A stretch of DNA of 64,000 bases from Eutreptiella sp. 'Long Island Sound 2002' (taxonomy: Eukaryota > Euglenozoa > Euglenophyceae > Eutreptiales > Eutreptiaceae), in assembly GCA_964036045.1 (NCBI GenBank), contig OZ038381.1, forward strand, positions 106,459,367 through 106,523,366, written 5' to 3'. Position 1 is the first letter of the stretch; each line of letters opens with the position of its first letter. This document shows, one piece after another, positions 21,084 through 31,832 of this stretch. The notes under the pieces are model-generated. The model ran no database searches. It had not been told where the DNA came from and saw nothing but the letters and a program-made list of their open reading frames with translations. A program made the position numbers and the translations under genes.

Positions 21084-22327
21084 GCTCCCTTGGGCAGGTT
21101 TGAGACCATCAGCAGATAGACATGGAACTGTCCAAAAATCGCTTTGACCATCATCAGATAGGTGTGAGACCATCAGCAGATGATCTTTCAAGGTGTCAGA
21201 CCATCAGCAGTTAGATGGGAACCTGTCCGGGAACACCATGTGAGGTGTGAGACCATCAGCAGATAGACATGGAACTGTCCAAACATCGCTTTGACCGTCA
21301 CAAGATAGGTGTGAGACCATCAGCAGATGACCTTTCAAGGGCCCAACATTCCATTTGGAGGTGTGAGACCATCAACAGTTAGATAGGAACCTGTCCGGGA
21401 ACCCCATGCGAGGTGTGAGACCATCAACAGATAGACATGAAAATGTGGCCCCGGATGTCCTCCCCCCATTGTGGCCCTGCGGCTAAACCTTTCCACCAGC
21501 CGGAGGGTGTCTCCACGCCCATAGCCTAATAGGGCTTCGGCCCTTGGCGCCCTGGTGGAGAGGGGCACCTGCAGGGCTCCCTTGGGCAGGGGGATTCTTC
21601 TGGGTGTCGGCGAGCGTGCCCGTTTGGACGTGTGACACTACCCGGGAACCCCATGTGAGGTGTGACACCATCAGCAGATAGACATGGAACTGTCCAAAAA
21701 TCGCTTTGACCATCATCAGATAGGTGTGAGACCATCAGCAGATAATCTTTCAAGGTGTGAGACCATCAGCATTTACAAAGGAACCTGTCCGGGAACCCCA
21801 TGTGAGGTGTGAGACCATCAGCAGATGAACTTTCAAGGGCCCAGCAGTCCATTTGGAGGTGTGAGACCATCACCAGTTAGATAGGAACCTGTCCGAGAAC
21901 CCCATGTGAGGTGTGAGACCATCAGCAGATGGACATGGAACTGTCCAAACATCCTTTTGACCGTCACCAGATAGGTGTGAGACCATCAGCAGATGAACTT
22001 TCAAGGGCCCAGCAATCCATTTGGAGGTGTGAGACCATCAGCAGTTAGATATGAACCTGTCCGGGAACCCCATGTGAGGTGTGAGACCATCAGCAGATAG
22101 ACATGAAACTGTGGCCCCGGATGTCCTCTCCCGGTTGTGGCCCTGCGGCTAAACCTTTCCACCAGCCGGAGGGTGTCTCCACGCCCATAGCCTAATAGGG
22201 CTTCGGCCCTTGGCGCCCTGGTGGAGATGGGTAGTTGCATGGCTCCCTCGGGCAGGGGGATTTTTCTGGGTGTCGGCGAGTGTGCCCGTTTGGAGGTGTG
22301 ACACTATCTGGGTACCCCATGTGAGGT
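21084..22327 (+). repeat. Composite repeat: satellite core with long variant spacers, duplicated, including R2 copies 2 and 3
   Basis: The core GTGTGAGACCATCAGCAG recurs with spacers GATAGACATGGAACTGTCC and AATCGCTTTGACCATCATC rather than the 52-bp spacer. The whole arrangement is present twice, at about 21084-21660 and 21640-22327, each ending with an R2 copy (21456-21590 and 22122-22255) followed by the shared tail CTGGGTGTCGGCGAG. R2 copy 2 pairs 21493-21499 with 21552-21558; copy 3 pairs 22159-22165 with 22218-22224; both keep the TTCG hairpin. Confidence 0.85.
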
Positions 22328-22491
22328 TTGGCAGCCCAGTGTCGAAGAGTCGCCATTGAGGCTTGACTCTGGCTGAGCAACCGGTGGCGTGCAGGGTGGG
22401 ACCATTGTGAGACCAGAGACCATTAGCACTTCAGCGCTCCATCCAGCAGACTTGTTCAAATGTTGACATCTCTGCAGGCACCATTCACAGC

Positions 22492-24667
22492 ATGTCGACT
22501 CAGACCGTCTGGTCGCACGAGTTTGTGGTCGATGGAAGGGCATACTATGTCCGCGGACCGGTGACTAGATACGAGGCCTTCCTCCTCGTTACCCCCATTC
22601 CGGCCACCGCTACATGGGTCAATGCGTTCATCACCCACTTCCCTTCGAAGCCCGCCTTGGGTGCCGAGGAACTGGATACCGCCCCCCGGACGCAGGTGAA
22701 GGTCAACATCGTTCGCCGGCGCTTACCCCTTGTCTCTAATGCCCAGCCCCCTCCCACGCAGTTTCCCTCCGATGGTGGTGCAGCAGTCGTTGCCATGCGA
22801 CACGAGGCCCTCAGCTCCCGGGGCCTTTTGCGGAAGATTCGGAAGATCTCCAAAGAACCGGGCTGGTCCTGGACCCAGCTGCGCGCAGCAGAGGCGGACT
22901 TCTTCCTCAAAGTTAATAGGGATCTTTCGAACGTCAAGTTACTGGCCCAGTTGTGTGCGCTGCTATTAAATAACTGTAAGAGCCTTGTAACCGATCATAG
23001 ACAGGACCCGCCCCCTTGTGAGGTGACACTCGCTATTGGTGTTTACGGTGACGGTTACACACCACGTGGACGTCCGAATGTGAACATGAAGTTCGCGTTG
23101 ATCGACCAGTCTGGGCAGTTGTTTCCGTAGGTGCCTGGTTCTGCTAACCTCGCCCGCAGCACACCCATGCCGACTTGGAGGGAACTCCCCAAGCGGGATT
23201 TTGAATCCTGGGTGGCGCAGCGACGCGAGGAACTGAATTTCGCGCAACGGGCACAGTTTCGGCTGCCCGTCACGTTCCGGGGTGTCCAAAGGACCACGTG
23301 CATTAAACTCAAGTTGCGTTTCATAAATGCTGACCACCACCACCTTTGGGGGGAGTTTGGTTGTAAAGGGTGCGTGAGCTGTGGGTGGTCACAACGGGAG
23401 GGGGTTGCTGGGTTGTTCCTGCAGCCGGCCCGCAATGTGCAGCAGGTTGGGGAACAGTGTCGGTTTTTCGGGGTTGATGGGGATGTTATTACTACCGTCC
23501 ACCAACCGATCCTGCACAATTGCAAAGGATTTTTCAGTCGATTGGCTGGTGTTGTGCGCAGTTTGGATGGGGAAGATCGCCTGATATTTCTGGAGGCCAT
23601 CAGCAGTGTGGCAACGCGGTATGCCCCCCTCCAAACTGCCACGCGACAGCCGAGCACTTATGAGGTCCGTGTCCCAGCGGTTCCGCAGCGGCATCAGTTT
23701 ACCTGGTCGTGAAGCACTCACAATAGCCAGTGTTGTTGCTAGTGAAATGCTGCTTCCCCTTCCGTTTCACTCTTGCCTTCTCTCTTTTTGTCACGTGGTT
23801 CATTTGCTTTATGCGGTTGATCTTCCAGTGAGCAACTCTTTGTGGCGCGCCCTTGGGGTGACACATACGTTTTTGGTCCACCTCATTGCCGATTTTACTG
23901 AGTGTGGTTCCACCAACACTCTCTACTTCCATGGCTTAAGCCATGTGTGGTTTGGAGACCGCCTCCCCATTCAGTTTGGAGATGAGGCAGGGGAGGCGGA
24001 TCTGCATATGGCCAAAAGGTTTGCCCCGGTGACTTCCACCGATGCTGCAGCGTCCATTGAGGACAGTTGGAAACACGAGATGTACAATAAATTTTTCAAA
24101 GGCAAAAGGAGGTGTAGGGTGGTTGCATTTTGGCAGCCTGTCCGGCGGCCAATAGTCTTCGAGCAATGCGTGATTGGTGGTACTGAAACATGGCGAAGAA
24201 TTTTTCTTCGGTTGCTGAATGTGTTGGTACAAGTGCCGGAGTGCACACTGCTCATGCATTCCGCCACCTTTTCAGTACGGTTGGGGTACGACGGGGCTGC
24301 CCAAGATGCTAGTGATGTGTATTGCATCTGCGGCTCCTGTGGTTCCATACGCACTGGCCCACGCCAATGGGTGCCGTTGGATGTTTCAGTAGTCACAGCC
24401 TGGCCCACGCTTGGCTTGCAAAGTTTGCGTGTGTATAAGGCTCCAAAGAAACGAAAGGGCATGAAGGACTTGGAGCGCCCTCGGGCCCCTTTGTTTGCAC
24501 CAGCGTCTGTTGAGATTGTTGCTGACCCCAATTCTGTGGACTCATATGCGTCCTTCCGAGCAGAGGTGGCCGATGCCCCCTCTCGGGTTCAGCCTGTGCG
24601 GGCAGCAAAGCTGAGGCGTGTGCCCGTTGTTGAGGCACTTGATTCGGATGTCACCGGACAAGCGTCT

Positions 24668-24700
<33 letters not shown>

Positions 24701-25036
24701 GACAGTGATAGTGTGAGTGACAGTGATAGTGGGGGTGAAAGTCCCGGGAGTGCGGGTTTGGGGGATAGCAGTGCTGCCACAAGCAGTGTGGTTGACGTCA
24801 GCAGTGATTGCAGCACCAGCACAAGCAGTTCAGAAACGGAGACAGCCCCCGCTGCTCCTCCGCCCAAAAAGGAGTTTCGTCACATAGCTGTGCGTGCAGG
24901 CAACAACGCAACTCAGCTGCCTGCTGCCGTAGATGTGGATGCAAAATCCAGTTCTGCCCCTCAGCTGCATTTGTTGAGTGAGGCAGACTTCTTTGCTACA
25001 GATAGTGAGCTTGCAGTTACAAAGCACACGGGCTAA
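22492..25036 (+). CDS. Unknown protein of about 850 residues with Cys clusters and Ser/Asp tail
   Basis: The ATG at 22492 follows CATTCACAGC. Segment 1 (frame 1) contains TVWSHEFVVDGRAYYV and GWSWTQLRAAEADFF and reaches TAG at 23128-23130. The same frame goes on with clear coding sequence (PTWRELPKRDFESWVAQRRE) to TGA at 23710. The TAG is either read as Gln or removed with a 33-bp GT-AG intron at 23127-23159. Coding then shifts to frame 2 near 23706-23730 (indel or an intron of 22-25 bp) and continues to TAA at 25034. Cys clusters CKGCVSCGW and CICGSCGS may bind metal. A (AGC)n tract at 24668-24699 encodes a Ser run followed by SDSD and SETE stretches. I do not recognise the family. The Trp-rich string may be distantly similar to one in the 17274 gene. 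Confidence 0.55.
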
Positions 25037-25221
25037 CCGGGCTGGGGGAGGGGGGGGGGGGGGGGGGGGCTTGGGGGGGGGGGGAACCCGGCGCTCCGTG
25101 AGTTGGTCCTAGGATCGGGGACCTGGGATTGGCCACGCCTGGCCATGGTAACCGGGGCAACTTCTCATTGAGGAGTGGCGGAGCACTGTACATAGCTTGC
25201 ACTGAAATTAAACTATGTGGG
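25037..25221. other. G-homopolymer tract and short spacer
   Basis: A near-continuous G run lies at 25044-25084, interrupted only by A and CTT, then unique sequence, then the reversed satellite. Read lengths and consensus are likely unreliable here. Confidence 0.8.
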
Positions 25222-28200
25222 AACCCGTTTTGAGGTGTGAAAAGAGGTGCCTGGACCCTGAAATTTCTAACTGCTGATCGTCTCACACCTCAAAACACGT
25301 GCCCAGACCCTGAAATTTCTAACTGCTGATGGTCTCACACCTCAAAACAAGTGCCGAGACCCTGAAATTTCTAACTGCTGATGGTCTCACCCCTCAAAAC
25401 ACAGGTGCCCAGACCCTGCTATTTCTAATTGCTGATGGTCTCACACCTCAAAACAGGTGCCGAGGCGCTAGAATTTCTAACTGCTGATGGTCTCACACCT
25501 CAAAACAGGTGCCCACACCCTGCAATTTCTAACTGCTGATGGTCTCACACCTCAAAACAGGTGCCTAGACCCTGAAATTTCTAACTGCTGATGGTGTCAC
25601 ACCTCAAAACAGGTGCCCAGACCCTGAAATTTCTAACTGCTGATGGTCTCACACCTCAAAACAGGTGCCCAAACCCTGAAATTTCTAACTTCTGATGGTC
25701 TCACACCTCAAAACAGGTGCCCAGACCCTGAAATTTCTAACTTCGGATGGTCTCACACCTCAAAACAGGTGCCCAAACCCTGAAATTTCTAACTGCTGAT
25801 GGTCTCACACCTCAAAACAGGTGCCCAAACCCTGAAATTTCTAACTTCTGATGGTCTCACACCTCAAAACAGGTGCCCAGACCCTGAAATTTCTAATTGC
25901 TGATGGTCTTACACCTCAAAACACAGGTGCCCAGACCCTGAAATTTCTAACTGCTGATGGTCTCACACCTCGAAACAGGTGCCCAAACCCTGAAATTTCT
26001 AACTTCTGATGGTCTCACACCTCAAAACAGGTGCCTAGACCCTAAAATTTCTAACTGCTGATGGTCTCACACCTCGAAACAGGTGCCCAAACCCTGAAAT
26101 TTCTAACTTCTGATGGTCTCACACCTCAAAACAGGTGCCCAGACCCTGAAATTTCTAATTGCTGATGGTCTTACACCTCAAAACACAGGTGCCCAGACCA
26201 TGAAATTTCTAATTGCTGGTGGTCTCACACCTCAAAACGGATGCCCAGGCGCTAGAATTTCTAACTGCTGATGGTCTCACATCTCAAAATAGGTGCCCAC
26301 ACCCTGAAATTTCTAACTGCTCATGGTCTCACACCTCAAAATAGGTGCCCAGACCTTGAAATTTCTAACTGCTGATGGTCTCACACCTCAAAACAGGTGC
26401 CTAGACCCTGAAATTTCTAACTGCTGATGGTCTCACACCTCAAAACAGGTGCCAAGACCCTGAAATTTCTAACTGCTGATGGTCTCACACCTCAAAACAG
26501 GTGCCTAGACCTTGAAATTTCTAACTGCGGATGGTCTCACACCTCAAAACAGGAGCTCGGACCCTAAAATTTCTAACTGCTGATGGTCTCACACCTCAAA
26601 ACAGGTGCCCAGACCATGAAATTTCCAACTGCTGATGGTCTCACATCTCAAAATAGGTGCCCAAACACTAAAGTTTCTAACTGCTGATGGTCTCACACCT
26701 CAAAATAGGTGCTCAGACCCTTAAATTTCTAACTGCTGATGGTCTCACACCTCAAAACAAATGCCCAGACCCTGAAATTTCTAACTCATGGTCTCACACC
26801 TCAAAACAGGTGCCCACACCCTAAAATTTCTAACTGCTGATGGTCTCACACCTCAAAATAGGTGCCCAGACCCTGAAATTTCCAACTGCTGATGGTCTCA
26901 CACCTCAAAACAGGTGCCTAGACCCTGAAATTTCTAACTGCGGATGGTCTCACACCTCAAAACAGGAGCTCGGACCCTAAAATTTCTAACTGTTGATGGT
27001 CTCACACCTCAAAACAGGTGCCCAGACCATGAAATTTCCAACTGCTGATGGTCTCACATCTCAAAATAGGTGCCCAAACACTAAAGTTTCTAACTGCTGA
27101 TGGTCTCACACCTCAAAATAGGTGCTCAGACCCTTAAATTTCTAACTGCTGATGGTCTCACACCTCAAAACAGATGCCCAGACCCTGAAATTTCTAACTC
27201 ATGGTCTCACACCTCAAAACAGGTGCCCAGACCCTAAAATTTCCAACTGCTGATGGTCTCACATCTCAAAATAGGTGCCCAAACACTAAAGTTTCTAACT
27301 GCTGATGGTCTCACACCTCAAAATAAGTGCTCAGACCCTTAAATATCTAACTGCTGATGGTCTCACACCTCAAAACAGATGCCCAGACCCTGAAATTTCT
27401 AACTCATGGTCTCACACCTCAAAACAGGTGCCCACACCCTGAAATTTCTAACTGCTGATGGTCTCACACCTCAAAATAGGTGCCCAGACCCTGAAATTTC
27501 TAACTGCTGATGGTCTCACACCTCAAAACAGGTGCTCAGACCTTGAAATTTCTAACTTGTGATGGTCTCACACCTCGAAACAGGTGCCCAGACCCTGAAA
27601 TTTCTAACTGCGGACGGTCTCACACCACAAAACAGGTGCCCAGACCCTGAAATCTCTAACTGCTGATGGTCTCACACCTCAAAACACAGGTGCCGAGACC
27701 CTGAAATTTCTAATTGCCGATGGTCTCACACCTCAAAACAGATGCCCAGGCGCTAGAACTTCTAACTGCTGATGGTCTCACACCTCAAAACAGGTGCCCA
27801 CACCCTGAAATTTCTAACTGCTGATGGTCTCACACCTCAAAACAGGTGCTCATACCCTGAAATTTCTAACTGCTGATGGTCTCCCACCTCGAAACAGGTG
27901 CCCAGACCCTGAAATTTGTAACTGCTGATGGTCTCACACCTCGAAACGGGTGCCCAGACCCGGATATTTCTAACTGCTGATGGTCTCACACGTCAAAACA
28001 GGTGCCCAGACCCTGAAATTTCTAACTGCTGATGGTCTCACACCTCAAAAGAGGTGCCCAGACCTTGAAATTTCTAACTCTCGATGGTCTCACACCTCAA
28101 AACACGTGCTGAATCCCTGAAATTTCTAACTGCTGATGGTCTCACACCTCAAAACAGGTGCCCAGATCCTGAAATTTCTAACCGGTGATGGTCTCACACC

Positions 28201-28680
28201 TCAAAACAGGTGCCCACACCCTGAAATTTCTAACTGCTGATGGTCTCACACGTCAAAACGGGTGCCCGGACCCTAAAATTTCTAACTGCTGATGGTCTCA
28301 CACCTCAAAACAGGTGCTCAGACCCTGAAATTTCTAACTGCTGATGGTCTCACACCTCGAAACAGGTGCCCAGACCCTGAAATTTCTAACTGCTGATGGT
28401 CTCACACCTCAAAACAGGTGCCCAGACCCTGAAATTGCTAACTGCTGATGGTCTCACACCTCTAAACTTGTGCCCACACCCTAAAATTTCTAACTGCTGA
28501 TGGTCTCACACCTCAAAACAGGTGCCCAGACCCTGAAATTTCTAACTGCTGATGGTCTCACACCCCAAAACAGGTGCCCAGACCCTGAAATTTCCAACTG
28601 CTGATGGTCTCACACCTCAAAATAGGTGCCCAGACCCTGAAATTTCTACCTGCTGATGGTCTCACACCTCAAAACGGCAC
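25222..28680 (-). repeat. 52-bp satellite array in inverted orientation, about 66 monomers
   Basis: Monomers read CTAACTGCTGATGGTCTCAC, then ACCTCAAAACAGGTGCCCAG, then ACCCTGAAATTT, the reverse complement of the 920-9590 array. Deletion monomers with CTAACTCATGG (3 bp lost) at 26781, 27194 and 27399 mark local duplications. Divergence among monomers is higher than in the first array, and no 468-bp block is evident. Confidence 0.97.
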
Positions 28681-28936
28681 CAACAGTAGGAATATTGAGT
28701 AGCGCGGAACTTGTGCCGTAATAGGTGGTTGCCCGGAAAGTTGTACGGATGGGGCTGGCGGGAGCCCGGAAATTTTCGGCTGCATTTCGCCCTCCAAAGG
28801 AGCCCCCGATATCGGGTTCGATGCCCAGGCCGACCTCGGTCCCCGGATTGAAAAACCGGGTGTCCGTCTTGGGGCCGCAAAGCGTGGAAGAAACGCCACC
28901 CGTGGAAAATTTTCGGGAGCGGGGAGCGTAGCACTT
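28681..28936. other. Short unique spacer between satellite and RT remnant
   Basis: GC-rich unique sequence with no clear gene. It may be the 5' end of the element that follows. Confidence 0.5.
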
Positions 28937-31299
28937 ATGCTGAGGATAACACCATTCTATGCTAGGCGTCCAAGCTACATGTGGATGGTTGGAGAGCCCC
29001 CCCCCCTTCTGACCTTTACGCGACATGCCAGTCAAGCTGTTATCCCCAGCCCAGAAGAGCTCCATACGAGTATCGAACGTACATGTGCACGCCTAGCGAG
29101 TCTGTCCCTTTGTGAGAATACAGCTGGTGAGCAGATGGGAGTGGGTGAACTGTTCTCAGGTTCGGAGCTTGAGGAGTTCTCTTGGAGAATGCGTGAGCTG
29201 TGCGGCTCGCACTTAGACAGGCTGCGCGCGAGGGCTCCAGATGTGCACAGTGAGCGGGTTCGGGAGTTGGCGACTGTAGCACATGTGAATAGACTAGTTG
29301 GTGGGTGCTGGGATAAGAGGCTCTATCAGGTGTATGGTGTTTGCCACGTCCTGGTCGACATACATATGATTGAGGGCCTTCTGCTGGGCACGGTTCACCA
29401 TCTGGGGTTGGGCTTCGTCAGAACAACATGCACGGGTTTTGGCGCTGGACTTGATGATTGACAGAGCCAGGGAGGCAGGGATCCTGGAGTTAGCGCGGAG
29501 CCACGGGATTGATCACGCTCAGCATGGTACTCGAGAGAAAAGCCGTAAGACCCTATGGCTATGGACGCCAAAAAATAGAGGTGAGGGTACGATAAGGGGA
29601 ACCCACAATGGCCGAGAGAACAAGGGTCAGGGTGCAGGGAAGTTGGGTTCTGGGTGCCCCTGACGACTGCCACCCCCATCCGCCTTTGCACTCCTGAACT
29701 GAAGATGTAAGGAGATGTCGGTACCCCCTGCGATTAAATGGCGTGATGTCTTTGCTTTCAACAATGTTGTTGCCCAGAGTTTGGCAAAACTGGTGGGCAG
29801 GGCGCCGAGGCTGCTTTTGCACGACATGTATGTTACACTGTCTTCTCCGGCGCTGCCTGTCATGGTCGGTGTCAGGGACTTGGTCTATGCAGTGTCCAGG
29901 ACACAGAGTCGGAGGTCCCATGTGCGTCCCTTGGAGGCAGATGTGGACGATATGTTCTGGGAGGTGGACAAGGAGGAGTGTATGTCGGCTATTTTGCATG
30001 CACTCTCCACCGCGAAGCGCACGCGTCGGGAGAAGGGCATGGTCTTTTCACTCCACAAGGGTGGTGATAAGTCGCTTGATAGGGTTGGAGGCTCCACCTC
30101 CGAGGAGTTTCGGATCCTTGCAGAGGATGAACTACTGAGGTTTGTCCGTTGGAACCTTTTCCAGAATACCCTTGTGGTATGTGGCCCGGTCATCCTATCT
30201 CAAGGGAAGCAAGGAGTCCCTATTGGGGGACATCTTGCGGTGCATATTGCATAGTTCTGGGCGATGTATGCTGAACATCTGACGTTTTCTAGTGAGTCCA
30301 AAGAGAGGGCACAGAGACAGGAGGAATGGCGGAAAGGGGTTGAGAGCCTCAAACTGAGTGAGCCAGTAACTTTGGTCCTGCCAGGGGCGGACCCTTTGGT
30401 TTGTTTTCGCTTGGGGTCCACACACCAGCTGTTTGGGGATGTGTGGGCGTCGAGGAAGAGGTTTTTGGCCAGCACAGATCAGGTACAGTCCAGGGGCCTA
30501 ACAAGCTGGTGGGCTCCTGCGGACCGCCTCCTTGCGTGGGTGACTGTGGGGTGTGTTGATATCCCGATTGTGGGCGTTGTTCCCTGGGATAGCGCCCCAG
30601 GTGGTCGGGTGCAGCACATTGTGCAGCGTACTCCGAGGAGGGATAAGGCCCGGGTGCTCGTCGTTCTGTCTCAGTTTGCCCCTATGGAGTTTGTGATGGG
30701 CAATCTGGGTAGCCGTGCGCCCCAGCCGGAATGTGCCTCACCCGTGGTGTTCCTTGCCAGATTTCGGGATAATATATATATTTTCCTGATTAATATGCCT
30801 GATGCTTTGGTTGAGGTTGTTCAGCCTGTGGTGTTTCAACTTCTGCGGTCCATGTATCGTGTCCCACTTAAGAGGGAGGTGCATGGGGCCACTGTGCAAT
30901 GGTGTGAGGCGGCGAACCCTAATACGAGGGATCTCCGCCTTCTCCGCAAAGGGGTTGTTCTGTTTTTCTGCCGATGAGGCGGAGTGGGCCCGATGGCTGC
31001 TCGCTTCGGCTCCGAATTCAGGTTCAGTGATGGAGGCGCAGGTCCCCTCGATTTTGCAAAAGTCCTTGTGGTTTGCACTGCAGTGGCGTGATGTATATGC
31101 GAATATTCGCTCTTTTCCTTGGGGGCTGGGGGTGCTGGGCTACTCGCATCGCTGGTGGAAACCACCGTTGGACCGGCCTTTTACTCAGCATGCGTTGCGG
31201 TCCAGGTTTCCGGAAGCGGTGATTGAGACCTGGTACAAGGAGGGCAGGGTACACGCCTCAGGACATGTGGCAGTGGAGGCCAGCGGCTACCCTGGTTAG
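28937..31299 (+). pseudogene. Decayed reverse transcriptase, family uncertain
   Basis: Coding pieces lie in successive frames: 28937-29461, about 29462-29663, 29715-30977 and about 30960-31299. The third piece has RT motif A (EADVDDMFWEVDK, about residues 74-86), then GKQGVPIGGHLAVHIA, resembling the RT motif GxPxG, then TAG (30252) and FWAMYAEHL as expected after that motif, and then LARFRDNIYIFLIN, in the place of motif C, where the usual DD is DN. Upstream, RLVGGCWDKRLYQVYGVC is compatible with the region before motif A. With TAG as sense, 29715-30977 is one open frame ending in TGA. A TGA at 29700 and several frame changes show that the whole is broken. It is not the same family as the element at 44.6-53.3 kb. 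Confidence 0.6.
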
Positions 31300-31307
31300 A
31301 GCATGGC

Positions 31308-31832
31308 GTGGTCATGGGTGTGTCTGCACTCGCCCCTTATAGGTACGGTCCTGCCCTGAGCATTGCATATTCCGTTTCTTCTGTGGGGTGGATGAGTGGC
31401 CATGGGGAGTGTGTCTGCACGTTGTTGTTCGTCGGCTGTGGCGGGGACTATATGGAGCGTGGAGTGCCGAGTGCCCCACCGCAGCAGACCGAGACCTTTT
31501 GCCTGTACGAGCATACAGCTTCATGTAGCTGGGCAGGGGGCACAGCGGGGAGTGCAAGTCCGCGCAGGGAGGGCTGGTTCGACCGCCTCTTGTTCCTTTC
31601 CGGTGGGATGCTGTTTTTCTGTCATCTGCCGGCGTGGCGCCTGTTGAGGGCCGGTTGTGCGCCTTGTGGTGAGCATGTGGTAAGGGAGGGAGTGGTTCAG
31701 CCGGCGCCTTGGACCCAGGTGACTTTGTTTTGCGGTATCTTTGGTCTTCTGATTTGTTTTCTCCGGTGGCTTGCTAGCTCTGTGTGCTTTCCCAGGGCTG
31801 CTGTGCGCCAGCCCCACGGACCAGCTATATGA
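31308..31832 (+). CDS. Hypothetical ORF (174 aa) with one hydrophobic segment
   Basis: The open frame starts close to the end of the RT remnant and ends in TGA. It has several Cys residues and a hydrophobic stretch (TLFCGIFGLLICFLRWLA) near its C-terminus that could be a membrane segment. No homology is recognised. It could be a further piece of the decayed retroelement. Confidence 0.25.
   Translation: MVMGVSALAPYRYGPALSIAYSVSSVGWMSGHGECVCTLLFVGCGGDYMERGVPSAPPQQTETFCLYEHTASCSWAGGTAGSASPRREGWFDRLLFLSGGMLFFCHLPAWRLLRAGCAPCGEHVVREGVVQPAPWTQVTLFCGIFGLLICFLRWLASSVCFPRAAVRQPHGPAI

Noticed and set aside
28800-28840. GGGTTCGATGCCC resembling a tRNA T-arm
   Set aside because: No matching acceptor stem, D-arm or anticodon arm upstream.
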